DNA of 64,000 bases from Paenibacillus sedimenti (GCF_014534655.1 NZ_JACVVD010000003.1:558001-622000), one strand, 5' to 3'. Positions 1-9,382 are shown, counted from the first letter of the stretch. The notes: a model not told the origin generated them from the letters alone. Numbers and translations: made by a program.

Positions 1-540
1 ATCTCCTCGGCTAACTAGCCTGGCCAGGTCACGAACGAGCGTTGTTTTCCCTTGCTGCGGCGGTGAAATAATGAGCGTATGATGGATGCTTCGAACTGCA
101 GGATCGAAGAGATAAGGCATAATCGTTTTACCCACACCTTGTATGTCGCGGGCAATTCGAATATTGAAGGAGCTTACATCGCGAATCTGTTTGACTTGTC
201 CCTGATCCAAGACCGTACGCCCGGCTAGTCCGACACGATGGCCGCCGGCGATCGTAATAAAGCCTCTCCGCAGCTCTTCTTCATACGTGTATAAGGAATG
301 ATTCGTAAGCTGCTCCAGCAAAGCCAGGCAATCTTGTGAAGTCGGCTTGTAAGATTGCGCTTCTTGATTCACGAGCCCGCCGCGTTCACTGAGAAAGGCG
401 TACCGATCCTGGTAACTAATTTCCAGCGGACGCAATTCCCGGACTCGAATTTCCTCAATACTAGCTTGTACGTCATCAGGGAGCTGCGCGAGAATCCATC
501 TGAGAGAATGGGGCATCAAGTTCATAATCGAATCCAGCAT
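1..540 (-). CDS. spoIIIAA: Stage III sporulation protein AA, 5' part only (cut by window edge)
   Basis: First 180 codons of SpoIIIAA, the cytoplasmic ATPase of the SpoIIIA-SpoIIQ channel that joins mother cell and forespore. The visible part holds the family signature GGHRVGLAGR near residue 100 and a Walker A motif PPQQGKTT close to the window edge, as in secretion-type ATPases. The ATG at 538-540 was chosen because GGAGG lies about 11 bases upstream; a second ATG at 548-550 is out of frame. It follows yqhV on the same strand, the order known from Bacillus, where the spoIIIA operon is made in the mother cell under sigma-E. The C-terminal half and the rest of the operon lie outside the window. 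Confidence 0.93.
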   Translation of the reverse strand, partial: MLDSIMNLMPHSLRWILAQLPDDVQASIEEIRVRELRPLEISYQDRYAFLSERGGLVNQEAQSYKPTSQDCLALLEQLTNHSLYTYEEELRRGFITIAGGHRVGLAGRTVLDQGQVKQIRDVSSFNIRIARDIQGVGKTIMPYLFDPAVRSIHHTLIISPPQQGKTTLVRDLARLVSRGD

Positions 541-612
541 GGGCAGACATGCCTCCAAGTTGTCCAGTCTTCTATATTCATTTGTATGCCTGCTAGAAAG
601 AAATATGACAGA

Positions 613-879
613 TTACTTTTTTAAAATACCGATAAATAAACAGCTTACGCCCGCAAGCACCCAGAGCATTTTGCCAAATGATAGTTTCTCCGCAATGCCT
701 ACTAGACCGATAGTCGTCGTTGCTAGAAGTACTAGAGGACCTACTAGAGCCAGTCCTGAATTGACCAGCAGCGCCTTCTCGATGTTCGCCAGCCTCAACA
801 TAATAATCGCCGCGATAATCTCGATGCTCCCCGACATCAGCCTGAGCGACGCCATGCTCAACACAATTTTGTTGATCAT
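613..879 (-). CDS. yqhV: YqhV-like small membrane protein
   Basis: An 88-residue protein made almost wholly of three hydrophobic segments, matching YqhV by size, sequence character and position directly before spoIIIAA. AAGGAGGG stands 6-7 bases before the ATG. The function of the family is unknown; its fixed place ahead of the spoIIIA operon suggests co-expression during sporulation, which is inference. It ends 72 bases before the spoIIIAA start. Confidence 0.8.
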   Translation of the reverse strand: MINKIVLSMASLRLMSGSIEIIAAIIMLRLANIEKALLVNSGLALVGPLVLLATTTIGLVGIAEKLSFGKMLWVLAGVSCLFIGILKK

Positions 880-902
880 TTTTTTCTACCCTCCTTAAAA
901 AG

Positions 903-1097
903 TTGGAGCTCTTTTGAACTCTGCCAACGTTGCACCGCGGAGCGATTTGAAATTTTACCGGAGGCGTACTTTTGTAGAGCTGTTCCAACCAACCGAAGGC
1001 CCATTAATGTAAGGAACAGTTTTACAACGGGAGCCGGAGGTAAATTTCAAATCGTGGAGCTCTCGGATGTAACTGTTTGCGAAAGCTCAACGGCACC
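903..1097. repeat. Long imperfect inverted repeat between divergent sporulation operons
   Basis: This gene-free stretch (880-1222) contains two arms of roughly 57 bases, about 930-986 and 1013-1070, that are reverse complements with scattered mismatches and a 26-base centre. The best-matched core is CGATTTGAAATTT (944-956) against AAATTTCAAATCG (1032-1044), with CTGTTCC / GGAACAG flanking the centre. Weaker similarity extends outward to about 903 and 1097. It could be a degenerate MITE, a large RNA hairpin, or duplicated regulatory sites serving both operons. No coding potential was seen. Confidence 0.6.
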
Positions 1098-1222
1098 TCA
1101 TCCTTTTTACCCTACCTTATGCGAGCTCGTCTCATTTTAGGCATGATGGGCACCTCCCTACTTCAAAATGCATATGATGAACACAGAATTGAACCTTAGA
1201 GGGATAGTGAGGAGATTTACCG

Positions 1223-2029
1223 ATGGAAGTGACCTCTCATCTAAAATGGAATCCGGTTCTGGCCGATCCCACGGGGCGCAGGCAGGCCAAACCAAGAACA
1301 CTCGGCAAAACCATGGTAATCGATAAAGGTTTAGGATTGAACGCCTTTGAAGATTTATTAAGCACTTCAGAGGACCACTTGGATATGATCAAGATCGGTT
1401 TCGGCACCTCTCCGCTTTATCCGCAGCGATTGCTTAAGGCCAAAATCGATATGGCCAAAGCGAGCGGAATTTGCATTTACCCCGGCGGTACGTTTTTGGA
1501 GGTTGCGATCGCGCAAGACGCGGTATCATCATTTTTTGATATGGTCCTTGCGCTTGGCTTTAACGGACTTGAAGTATCAGATGGAACAATTGAAGTGAAA
1601 CGGAAGTTGAGAAATGAGCTCATTTTGAGAGGTGTAAACGAAGGCTTGCAGGTCATTACCGAATATGGCAAAAAGGGGTGGGGTTCGTCCATCGAGCTCG
1701 ATGAGCTCATCGAGACGGTGACCATCGATGCTGAATTCGGAGCAGATTTGATCACGATTGAGGCCCGGGAATCCGGGATGGGCGTTGGCATATTTGACAC
1801 GCAGGGGAATTGTAAGGACGAAGAGCTGCACAAAGTGCTTTCCGCCATACCTGGGCAGCATTTGCTCCTGTGGGAAGCACCACTTAAAAACCAACAGGTA
1901 CATTTGATGCAAATGCTTGGCCCGGACATCCATTTGGGAAATATATCGACGCACGATATTATTTCCTTGGAAGCATTACGTAGAGGACTTCGCTCCGATA
2001 CGCTGTCCTTTGGAACCAGAAAGGAATAA
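1223..2029 (+). CDS. comA: Phosphosulfolactate synthase (ComA/YitD family)
   Basis: A 268-residue TIM-barrel enzyme that adds sulfite to phosphoenolpyruvate to give 2-phospho-3-sulfolactate. Family marks seen include MIKIGFGTS, IYPGGTFLEVA, GFNGLEVSDGT and IEARESG. In Bacillus the equivalent YitD works with YitC to make 3-sulfolactate, a major small molecule of spores; comA here means the coenzyme M pathway name, not the competence regulator. GAGGAG lies 8 bases before the ATG. The downstream phosphatase begins 3 bases after the stop, so the two form one operon, transcribed away from spoIIIA. Confidence 0.93.
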   Translation: MEVTSHLKWNPVLADPTGRRQAKPRTLGKTMVIDKGLGLNAFEDLLSTSEDHLDMIKIGFGTSPLYPQRLLKAKIDMAKASGICIYPGGTFLEVAIAQDAVSSFFDMVLALGFNGLEVSDGTIEVKRKLRNELILRGVNEGLQVITEYGKKGWGSSIELDELIETVTIDAEFGADLITIEARESGMGVGIFDTQGNCKDEELHKVLSAIPGQHLLLWEAPLKNQQVHLMQMLGPDIHLGNISTHDIISLEALRRGLRSDTLSFGTRKE

Positions 2030-2032
2030 ACC

Positions 2033-2752
2033 ATGCAAATCGATGTGGTCGCCAACATCGGCGAAGCCAGAACCGATGAATTTATCCATAAAACCGTCAT
2101 CGTCATCGACGTGCTTCGTGCAACAAGTACGATGATTGCCGCATTAGGTAACGGCTGTAAAGCAGTGGTGCCCGTAGAAACCGTGCTGCAGGCCAAGGAA
2201 TTACAAAAACCCGGTGATCTTCTCGGCGGGGAACGGTTTTGCAAGAAAATACCTGGCTTTGATTTTGGAAACTCTCCGAATGAGTACACCAGATCTGCTG
2301 TACAAGGCAAACGTATTATTTTGACCACAACCAACGGCACCAGAGGCATTCAAAAAGCAATGAAAGCAGACCATGTGCTGGCAGGCGCGCTGACAAACGG
2401 GGGTGCCTGTGCGAAGGCGGCCGTGAACTTTAAACGGGACATCGTCATCATTTGTGCAGGAACACAAGATGTCTTTTCCTTAGAGGATGGGCTTTGCGCA
2501 GGACTGATATTGGAAGAGATAGGTAAAATAGCAGGAGTCAAGAATCTTGCTATCAACGATTTCGGCTTAGCGATGCGAAGCTGCTACGCGCAAGCCAAGG
2601 ATACGCTCCTCGATACTTTACTGATGTGCGCTAACGGAAAGCGATTAAGCAAACTCGGTTTTCAAGAGGATCTAGTGACATGCGCCAAAGTGAACGATAC
2701 GATTCACGTACCTGTTCTGGATCGTGATCAGATGGTGCTTCTTCCGTTCTAA
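2033..2752 (+). CDS. comB: 2-phosphosulfolactate phosphatase (ComB/YitC family)
   Basis: A 239-residue protein of the ComB family, which removes phosphate from 2-phosphosulfolactate in a Mg-dependent reaction, giving 3-sulfolactate. The N-terminal [12 protein letters not shown] and the middle [10 protein letters not shown] blocks are typical. AAGGAATAAACC precedes the ATG and lies inside the end of comA, which supports translational coupling. Together the pair converts PEP plus sulfite to sulfolactate; next to spoIIIA genes and a germination operon this fits a spore-specific role. Confidence 0.93.
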   Translation: MQIDVVANIGEARTDEFIHKTVIVIDVLRATSTMIAALGNGCKAVVPVETVLQAKELQKPGDLLGGERFCKKIPGFDFGNSPNEYTRSAVQGKRIILTTTNGTRGIQKAMKADHVLAGALTNGGACAKAAVNFKRDIVIICAGTQDVFSLEDGLCAGLILEEIGKIAGVKNLAINDFGLAMRSCYAQAKDTLLDTLLMCANGKRLSKLGFQEDLVTCAKVNDTIHVPVLDRDQMVLLPF

Positions 2753-2808
2753 AAACAAGCCCCCCTCATAAACTAGGATTGACTACTCATGAGACAAGGG
2801 GTTTTGGC

Positions 2809-3273
2809 ATGAACGGCGATTTGTTATTGGTCATTCTCATCATCATCGGCCTGGTTGGCCGATCACCAATCATTACGACGGCCGCCTGTATTTTGCTGGT
2901 ATTCAAATTGATCGGCCTTGATCGTTTTTTACCGACGGTTGAGCGCAGAGGCCTTGAACTCGGTCTGCTTTTTTTGACGATGGGTGTGCTCGTCCCGTTC
3001 GCAAGTGAACGGATTTCGCTTAAAGATATTGCATCCGTATTTACGACATGGCCGGGAATTATCGCCTTGATCGGAGGGGCTATCGCTACTTACATGAATG
3101 GCAAGGGGCTGGAATTATTAAAAATAGACCCACAATTAATTGTGGGTCTTGTTATTGGCTCCATATTCGGTATCATCTTTTTGCGCGGCATTCCGGTAGG
3201 ACCGTTGATGGCCGCCGGAATTACGGCTTTTTTGTTAAAATTGGCGTGCTTTATCGCGGATAAGATCCGCTGA
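2809..3273 (+). CDS. DUF441 (UPF0756) membrane protein, YtwI-like
   Basis: A 154-residue polytopic protein with about four membrane segments and the family's [12 protein letters not shown] and [16 protein letters not shown] stretches. An upstream ATG at 2779 would add ten residues, but the ATG at 2809 has AAGGGG at a normal distance and gives the usual family length of about 150. Function is unknown. It is 56 bases behind comB and may be read with it, although CCCCTCAT and ATGAGACAAGGGG between them can pair weakly. Confidence 0.85.
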   Translation: MNGDLLLVILIIIGLVGRSPIITTAACILLVFKLIGLDRFLPTVERRGLELGLLFLTMGVLVPFASERISLKDIASVFTTWPGIIALIGGAIATYMNGKGLELLKIDPQLIVGLVIGSIFGIIFLRGIPVGPLMAAGITAFLLKLACFIADKIR

Positions 3274-3288
3274 AAAATTACGCACCGG

Positions 3289-4545
3289 TTATCTGCGATC
3301 CTGCGGTCCGCCGACAAATGCCTGATCAGCTGTGTCCAAGCCATAAGCGGTATGCAGCGCACGAATGACGTCAGTCAAGTGTGTAGCGTCAATGACACAT
3401 GACATCTTAATCTCGGACGTGCTGACTAAGGAAATGCTGATGCCAAGGTCGGAAATAACTTTGAACATGGTAGCAGCAACACCCGGCGTACTTACCATAC
3501 CTGCGCCAACGATGGAGACTTTAACAAGATTCACTTCGGAAGTCACTTCGCGGAAACCAATTTCGCCGCGAATGGATTCAATGACGTCGAGCGCTTTCTC
3601 TTTATCCGCCAAAGTCGTTGTAAAGGAGAAATCGGCTGAACCGTTGATCACGCCGCTTTGCACGATGATGTCTACGTCAATTTGCACATCGGCAAGCGCA
3701 GTAAATACTTTCGCCAGCTGCCCCGGTTTCTCGGGCACACCCAGAATACTGATTCTTGCCACATTTTTATCGTAAGCGATGCCTCGAACAACGATGCCTT
3801 GCTCCATGACTGCTTCCTCCTTCACGTTGGTTCCTTCATTGTAAGTAAAGCTTGAACGCACCACCAGGGTGACGTTATAATTTTTGGCATATTCCACGGC
3901 TCTTGGATGAAGCACGGCTGCGCCCAGATTGGCGAGCTCCAGCATTTCATCGTAAGAAATTTCATCCAGCTTTCTAGCCACTTTGACGATACGCGGATCT
4001 GTCGAGTAGACGCCGTCTACATCCGTATAGATCTCGCAGAGATCGGCTTTAATCGCAGCGGCGAGCGCAACAGCCGTCGTATCGGAACCGCCGCGGCCCA
4101 GCGTCGTAATCTCGCCCGCATCGGTCATCCCTTGGAACCCGGCAACAATCACAACGTTGCCTTGTTCGATAGCGTTAAGTACGCGATGTGGCTGAATATC
4201 CGTAATTCTGGCTTTACCGTGTACAGGCTCCGTATAGATGCCGCTTTGCCAGCCGGTGTACGAAACAGCCTTCTCGCCTAAACTATGTATCGCCATCGAT
4301 AAGAGGGCTACCGACACTTGCTCTCCCGTCGTTAAAAGCATGTCCATCTCACGAGCCGGCGGGGCTCCATCATAAATTTGCTTGGACAGGTCAATCAAAT
4401 CATCCGTTGTATCTCCCATCGCCGAAACGACAATCACACAGCTATGCCCATCTCGTTTTCGTTCTACGATTCTTTTTGCAACACGTTTCATTCGCTCCGC
4501 ATCACCTACAGAGCTGCCGCCAAATTTCATCACTATAAGAGACAA
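3289..4545 (-). CDS. lysC: Aspartate kinase
   Basis: A 418-residue aspartokinase, the first step from aspartate to lysine, threonine, methionine and diaminopimelate. The N-terminal KFGGSSVGD (nucleotide/aspartate site), middle GRGGSDTTA and the C-terminal tandem ACT region (VDIIVQS; GISISLVSTSEIK) are all present, so feedback control is likely. The start is a TTG at 4545 with GGGAG nine bases upstream; this gives the standard beginning SLIVMKFGG, whereas an in-frame upstream start would add 29 unlikely residues overlapping the germination operon. No lysine riboswitch fits in the short upstream gap. Confidence 0.93.
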   Translation of the reverse strand: MSLIVMKFGGSSVGDAERMKRVAKRIVERKRDGHSCVIVVSAMGDTTDDLIDLSKQIYDGAPPAREMDMLLTTGEQVSVALLSMAIHSLGEKAVSYTGWQSGIYTEPVHGKARITDIQPHRVLNAIEQGNVVIVAGFQGMTDAGEITTLGRGGSDTTAVALAAAIKADLCEIYTDVDGVYSTDPRIVKVARKLDEISYDEMLELANLGAAVLHPRAVEYAKNYNVTLVVRSSFTYNEGTNVKEEAVMEQGIVVRGIAYDKNVARISILGVPEKPGQLAKVFTALADVQIDVDIIVQSGVINGSADFSFTTTLADKEKALDVIESIRGEIGFREVTSEVNLVKVSIVGAGMVSTPGVAATMFKVISDLGISISLVSTSEIKMSCVIDATHLTDVIRALHTAYGLDTADQAFVGGPQDRR

Positions 4546-4628
4546 AGCTGACTCACTCCCAACGCATACTAGTGCATAACAATACAGTATTATACCACAA
4601 AGCTTTAACGCTGTGGAGTAATATCGAA

Positions 4629-4847
4629 TCATTTTTCATAGACGGGCACAAAGGTCTCAAATAAAGCTGAGATCCATTTATTGGGGCCAGGTACATGATA
4701 TTTTAATATGTACAGCTCGCATAGCGTAAAAGCAAGCAATAAGGTTCCCCCATATACATAGAACTCCATTTTATTTGAATTCTTCAACCACGGAATTTCA
4801 AGAACCACGAGCACAAGAAATACAAGTATCAGAAATAATGTTTTCAT
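4629..4847 (-). CDS. Small two-helix membrane protein, germinant-receptor D-subunit-like
   Basis: A 72-residue protein with two hydrophobic segments (about residues 2-17 and 26-45) and a charged tail, last gene of the ger operon. Such 70-80 residue two-helix D subunits accompany several GerA-type receptors of Bacillus, where they modulate germination; assignment here rests on size, topology and operon position. The ATG at 4847 is preferred over 4856, because the latter overlaps the AAAGGA ribosome site. Thirteen bases or more separate it from gerC. Confidence 0.65.
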   Translation of the reverse strand: MKTLFLILVFLVLVVLEIPWLKNSNKMEFYVYGGTLLLAFTLCELYILKYHVPGPNKWISALFETFVPVYEK

Positions 4848-4868
4848 CCGCCTCATCCTTTCTATGAA

Positions 4869-6029
4869 CTATTCCTCCATCAATCGGTTCGTAGGCACCA
4901 TGATCAAACCATTTCTTCTAATATTAGAATCGACTTTGATGTTGAACTGAACTTGAGACAAAATATCTTTCCAATCCTTCTGCATGCTGTCCCAAACATG
5001 GGGATAATACCTATGCAGGTTTCTTCCGATTCCATAAATGTCCGCTTTCATTTCGGCACTTTGTTTGAAGGTATTCAGGATGTATGTCTTAATTTGGTTC
5101 TGAATGTTTTTTTCGACATGCTGCAATATATCTTGTCGTAATAAATCTCCCGCACACGATTGGTCATTTAAATTTCCTTCTACAAAAATATTCATGCCTA
5201 CCTTGATGATTTCATCATCTGCAGAAATGCTTTTATTAATCGTATAATCCGTGACCTGGAAGATGAAAAACGCGGACTTCTCGTTTGGACATGCAACCTT
5301 CAGCAATGCATTTTTATACTTATTGTTTACCATCTCCACAGCCGTCCTTTGCGCGCCGGAGATGTATCCCGCTAATTTATCCCCTCGAAAAACAGCGATA
5401 TTGGCCACGGAATACGTCTCCGGTTTCCCACGTACACTTTTTACGTTAATAACATCAACAGCAGAATCAATTCCAGGAGTTGCCAGGAAGCTAATAAAGT
5501 CCCGTAATGTCATTTTTCGGGTCGGCAGCTGACGATTATCCGACGTTTGGATCAAATCGGCCATGGTTTTGGTAGGCACATTCCCCAGCTCGACTTTTTG
5601 GTTCAACAGGTCCTCTGCTTTTCCTTGTGTGACGGCCAATAACGTACTGGTACGGCTTTCCAGATCTCTGGCAAACCAGTTTAAATATGGTGCAATGCCT
5701 TCTCTAGCCGATGCATCACCAAAAATGATCATTTGCATATGCGACCAATAAAGCCGTCGCGGGGAAATTTCATTTAAGCGGGCAACTGCATCCAGCAAAG
5801 TATCTCCGTTCGCTGACAAGCTCCACGTTGGAAGTGAAGAACCGCCTGCACTGCCGCCTTGTTTGGTTGGCGGCTTAATAACTTGGGCTGTGACCCGTAC
5901 TTCACCCTTAGGACCTTTGTCTATGCCAACCCCCATAACAACCGCCAATTCATTCAGTTCTTTTTTGTCCCAGCATCCGCTAATCACCATCATCAAGAGG
6001 AGGATAAGAAATAGTAACCATTTGTTCAT
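4869..6029 (-). CDS. Ger(x)C family spore germination lipoprotein
   Basis: A 386-residue GerC-type subunit of a germinant receptor, attached to the outer face of the spore inner membrane. It has a lipoprotein signal ending SGC with Cys19, followed by the family hallmark WDKKELNELAVVMGVGID. GGAGGAGGAG precedes the ATG and overlaps the end of gerA, only 6 bases away. It is needed together with the A and B subunits to respond to small-molecule germinants. The specific germinant cannot be read from sequence. Confidence 0.92.
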   Translation of the reverse strand: MNKWLLFLILLLMMVISGCWDKKELNELAVVMGVGIDKGPKGEVRVTAQVIKPPTKQGGSAGGSSLPTWSLSANGDTLLDAVARLNEISPRRLYWSHMQMIIFGDASAREGIAPYLNWFARDLESRTSTLLAVTQGKAEDLLNQKVELGNVPTKTMADLIQTSDNRQLPTRKMTLRDFISFLATPGIDSAVDVINVKSVRGKPETYSVANIAVFRGDKLAGYISGAQRTAVEMVNNKYKNALLKVACPNEKSAFFIFQVTDYTINKSISADDEIIKVGMNIFVEGNLNDQSCAGDLLRQDILQHVEKNIQNQIKTYILNTFKQSAEMKADIYGIGRNLHRYYPHVWDSMQKDWKDILSQVQFNIKVDSNIRRNGLIMVPTNRLMEE

Positions 6030-6035
6030 GCTGCT

Positions 6036-7583
6036 TTACTCCTCCTCCATCCGGGTACTATTCTTTTTGGCCACCTCCACGGGACGCGTTTTTATCTTCG
6101 TCCAAGGCAGACGAATAAAGAGATCTTTCCAATCTTTTTTATGAAAAGGTACAATGGGGGTCATATAAGGAACACCAAAGGAACGAAGTGAATTAAGGTG
6201 CGTAAAAATCAAGATTACACCGAAAAAAAAGCCAAAAGCACCTAAGATCGAAGAGAAAAGCAACAGTAAGAAACGGATGAGACGGGCGGCAATTGCCATA
6301 TTGTAAGCAGGCGTACAAAAAGAAGCAATTGCAGTCAGGGCAACTGTGATTACAGTTCCTGGGGCAACGAGTCCTGCTTCTACAGCTGCTTGTCCGAGCA
6401 CTAGCCCCCCAACGATGGAAACGGCCGTTCCAACCGTCTTAGGGAGGCGGATGCCTGCTTCCCTAAGGATCTCGAAGGTAATTTCCATGATAACGATTTC
6501 GATTGCCGCTCCAAAAGGAACGCCTTCCCTTTGTCCGGTTAATGCGATGAGCAAAGGCGTAGGAATCATTTCCTGATGAAATGTCAGCAGAGCCACGTAA
6601 AAACCAGGCATCGCAAAAGAGAGAATAAAGGTAAACGTCCTCAATAGTTTTAAAAAGGAAGCAATATCATACCTCTGGTAATAATCTTCATTGGAAAATA
6701 AAAATAAGCTGATTGTGGCAGGTACGACAAGGCTAATCGGGGTCCCTTCTAATAGGATTGCAATGCGCCCCTCAAGCAGATTGGCTGCAACCCGATCCGG
6801 TCTTTCTGTACTTAAAATCGTAGGAAAGGGAGTGTACGCCCGATCTTCAATCATTTCTTCGATATATAAAGACTCAAGCACACCGTCAACGTGGATTTGT
6901 TTTAACCGGTCCCGTACCTTCTCTACAATCTCGGCATCCGCTATTTTATTAATATAAAGCAAAGCAATCGGTGTATTGGAAATTGTGCCTAATGACATGA
7001 GCTCGACCTGCAGCTTGTGAGTATTCAGCCGATGGCGAACAAGTCCCAGGTTCGTTTGCAAGGACTCATTGAATGCCTCGCGCGGTCCTCTGACCACATT
7101 TTCCATATTCGGTTCCGATACAGATCTCCGCTCTCCTCCGCTTGTTTCACAAGCCAAAGCCAGATTGCAACCTTGAAACAAAACGATGGTGTTCCCCTTT
7201 AAAAGGGAATCCGTAATTTCCTTAAACGTCGAGATGACTGAAGCACTGCTCGTTGATAACTGAATTCGTTGGATATCAAAAGGGCCTTCCTGTATCTCCT
7301 CCGAATATTTTTCTAATTCCATTTGAACGGGTTTGGCGACGTGCAAATCCAAAATGGATTTATCTATCAAAGAATTTATAAATACAATCGCAGCATTCAA
7401 GCCATCCTCTACCTGCATTCTCCGCAGCGTCAAGTCGCTATGTTCTCCGAACGTGTTTGTTAGACTTTGAATATTTTCTTCAAGAAAAAACGATATCGAA
7501 GGATATTCATTCCCACTGGATTGGAGTGTTTCAGAGGCAGTTTGATTTTTTCGAGCGTTGATTTTCAATAATTTTTTAAGCAT
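6036..7583 (-). CDS. GerA family spore germination protein (A subunit)
   Basis: A 515-residue receptor A subunit. It has a soluble N-terminal domain of about 280 residues, the conserved turn PFPTILSTERPDRVAA and NLLEGRIAILLEGTP, then a membrane domain with several helices including KTVGTAVSIVGGLVLGQAAVEAGLVAP. In the assembled receptor the A subunit joins a B permease-like subunit and a C lipoprotein; A subunits oligomerise and act as ion channels in current models. Full length for the family. It follows gerB by 18 bases. Confidence 0.93.
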   Translation of the reverse strand: MLKKLLKINARKNQTASETLQSSGNEYPSISFFLEENIQSLTNTFGEHSDLTLRRMQVEDGLNAAIVFINSLIDKSILDLHVAKPVQMELEKYSEEIQEGPFDIQRIQLSTSSASVISTFKEITDSLLKGNTIVLFQGCNLALACETSGGERRSVSEPNMENVVRGPREAFNESLQTNLGLVRHRLNTHKLQVELMSLGTISNTPIALLYINKIADAEIVEKVRDRLKQIHVDGVLESLYIEEMIEDRAYTPFPTILSTERPDRVAANLLEGRIAILLEGTPISLVVPATISLFLFSNEDYYQRYDIASFLKLLRTFTFILSFAMPGFYVALLTFHQEMIPTPLLIALTGQREGVPFGAAIEIVIMEITFEILREAGIRLPKTVGTAVSIVGGLVLGQAAVEAGLVAPGTVITVALTAIASFCTPAYNMAIAARLIRFLLLLFSSILGAFGFFFGVILIFTHLNSLRSFGVPYMTPIVPFHKKDWKDLFIRLPWTKIKTRPVEVAKKNSTRMEEE

Positions 7584-7601
7584 ACAACCCTTCCTCCAAC
7601 C

Positions 7602-8684
7602 TTAATGACTTGGCCTTCGTACCATGGAAACCACAAGAAGTATGCAAGGTAACAAGAAGCCCAACAAAGTGGAATAATAAGGATAAATGTTTGTTAAAAA
7701 TCGGTAAAGACCTACAAAATTATCCTCGTTTAATAAAGAAACAATAATCAGCAATATACCGAACGGGGTCGTTAATTTTGTATGGTTATTTAATCTGAAC
7801 AGCTTGGCCGTTCCCATGCAGGTCGCATAAAGAAACAAGGATATTTTGGCGTACGATCCGAGACTCCAAAGTAAGATTCCGATGAAATCGAGTCTTTGCA
7901 GCTGACCTACTTTAATATCCCGCAAGATTTGAAAAGTAGGAAAACTAAGTCCTTGGCTGCGTTCAGCACCAAATAGAGCGACTGGACCGGTAATCGGACC
8001 CAAAAACATAATGATCAGAATTATCATCGTTAGCATACTGTATCGTTTCAATTGCTTGTCCGTCCTCACATAGGGAAAAATCATCCCCATCACAAAGAAA
8101 GTGCTGAACAATGAGAATAAACTCAAGGAACCCAGCAGAACTGGCTTCATCCCATGTTCCAAGACAGGTAGAAAGTTTTGAAAGTCTTTATCTTTATGAG
8201 TTAGCGTTGAAGCGAGTAAGCCGATGGGGATCATGGAAAATAAAAAAATCTGATTCGTGCGCGCCATTGTCTCAAGACCGCTCCGTACTGTAAATGCCGC
8301 GAGAAAGACGATGCAGCTCATATAGACAAGGATAGGGGTCCGAGGCGTTACCGCAGTTGTAAAAAATTCACCAAACCCCCTAATTGATATGGAAGCATCG
8401 TGAAAGAAATAAAATATGAATAAGAAAGCAAATAATTTGCCAAGCCATTTACCCATGATGTCTTCCGAATATTCCATGATGGTTTTGCCAGGGTATCGCT
8501 GCGCCAAATGCGCGGTTATGCAACCAAGAACCACAACCGGAATCAACGTGCATAACACAGATATCCATGAATCTCTGCCTGATTGATTTATAATAACTGG
8601 AATAAAAAGCAGGTGGCCTGTTACAGTGATGCTGGATATCCCAAGCATAAATGCTTGAGTCGTGGATATTTGAATTTTTTCCAT
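7602..8684 (-). CDS. GerAB/ArcD/ProY family spore germination permease-like protein (B subunit)
   Basis: A 360-residue integral membrane protein with about ten helices, of the amino acid-polyamine-organocation fold used as the germinant-binding B subunit. The ATG at 8684 has GAGGTG six bases upstream; the in-frame TTG at 8696 overlaps that site and was rejected. It is the first gene of the operon, so the order is B-A-C-small subunit, different from the A-B-C order of the B. subtilis gerA operon. Which germinant it binds is not predictable here. Confidence 0.9.
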   Translation of the reverse strand: MEKIQISTTQAFMLGISSITVTGHLLFIPVIINQSGRDSWISVLCTLIPVVVLGCITAHLAQRYPGKTIMEYSEDIMGKWLGKLFAFLFIFYFFHDASISIRGFGEFFTTAVTPRTPILVYMSCIVFLAAFTVRSGLETMARTNQIFLFSMIPIGLLASTLTHKDKDFQNFLPVLEHGMKPVLLGSLSLFSLFSTFFVMGMIFPYVRTDKQLKRYSMLTMIILIIMFLGPITGPVALFGAERSQGLSFPTFQILRDIKVGQLQRLDFIGILLWSLGSYAKISLFLYATCMGTAKLFRLNNHTKLTTPFGILLIIVSLLNEDNFVGLYRFLTNIYPYYSTLLGFLLPCILLVVSMVRRPSH

Positions 8685-8773
8685 GACACACCTCAAATTC
8701 CATTTTTTATTCCCTTAGGTTGTCCAGATTCTGAAAAAATATATTAACAGGTCCCCCAATTGCACATAACAAC

Positions 8774-8803
8774 AAAAAAGCTCCCTGACATGGTCAAGGA
8801 GCT
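8774..8803 (-). terminator. Rho-independent terminator after efp
   Basis: On the minus strand an 11-bp stem (AGCTCCTTGAC with GTCAGGGAGCT, one G-T pair) and a 3-base loop are followed by six T. It lies 22 bases past the efp stop and separates that operon from the ger operon. Confidence 0.88.
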
Positions 8804-8824
8804 TGATTATAAGCTTATTTATCA

Positions 8825-9382
8825 TTATGCGCGGGAAATGTATTTACCGTCATCCGTATCAATTAGAAGCACGTCGCCTTCGTTGATGAAAAGTGGAACT
8901 TGAACGTTAAGGCCTGTTTCCACTTTCGCATTTTTCGTAGCGCCTTGTGCCGTGTTGCCTTTGATGCCCGGCTCTGTTTCGACGACTTTCAGCTCAACGC
9001 TTTTCGGCAAGTTGATACCGAGAATTTCGCCTTGGAAGCTCATGATTTTGATCATCATGTTCTCTATCAGGAAGTTCAATTCCCATTTCAATTGATCCTG
9101 CTCCAAGCTGATTTGATCAAAAGTTTCTGTATCCATGAACGTATGTTCATTGCCGCTGGCATACAAATATTGCATTTCTCGGTTATCGATGTGCGCGCGG
9201 CCAACGTTTTCGCCTGCACGGAATGTACGCTCAACAGTGTTGCCATTACGCAGGTTTTTGAGTTTGGAACGCACGAATGCCGCGCCTTTACCTGGTTTTA
9301 CGTGTTGGAAATCTTGAACCGTAAATAAATCGCCTTCAACTTCGATGGTAAGTCCTGTTTTAAAATCGTTAACTGAAATCAT
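8825..9382 (-). CDS. efp: Elongation factor P
   Basis: A 185-residue EF-P, which relieves ribosome stalling at polyproline stretches. The three-barrel protein starts ISVNDFKTG and carries the tip loop KPGKGAAF with Lys32, the residue modified in Bacillus EF-P. The C-terminal block with [13 protein letters not shown] is complete. It lies 15 bases behind the aminopeptidase gene, the same pairing as yqhT-efp in Bacillus, so the two are cotranscribed. Confidence 0.97.
   Translation of the reverse strand: MISVNDFKTGLTIEVEGDLFTVQDFQHVKPGKGAAFVRSKLKNLRNGNTVERTFRAGENVGRAHIDNREMQYLYASGNEHTFMDTETFDQISLEQDQLKWELNFLIENMMIKIMSFQGEILGINLPKSVELKVVETEPGIKGNTAQGATKNAKVETGLNVQVPLFINEGDVLLIDTDDGKYISRA

Noticed and set aside
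593..988. 131-codon minus-strand frame over yqhV and its upstream region
   Set aside because: It is in a different frame from yqhV, has no ribosome site and runs through the inverted repeat; yqhV itself has a clear start and membrane pattern.
3256..3275. GCGGAT-AAG-ATCCGC hairpin as terminator of the DUF441 gene
   Set aside because: Six-base stem within the coding end and no T run after it.
4546..4650. Lysine riboswitch ahead of lysC
   Set aside because: The gap is under 90 bases and partly overlaps the ger operon, too short for an L-box aptamer.
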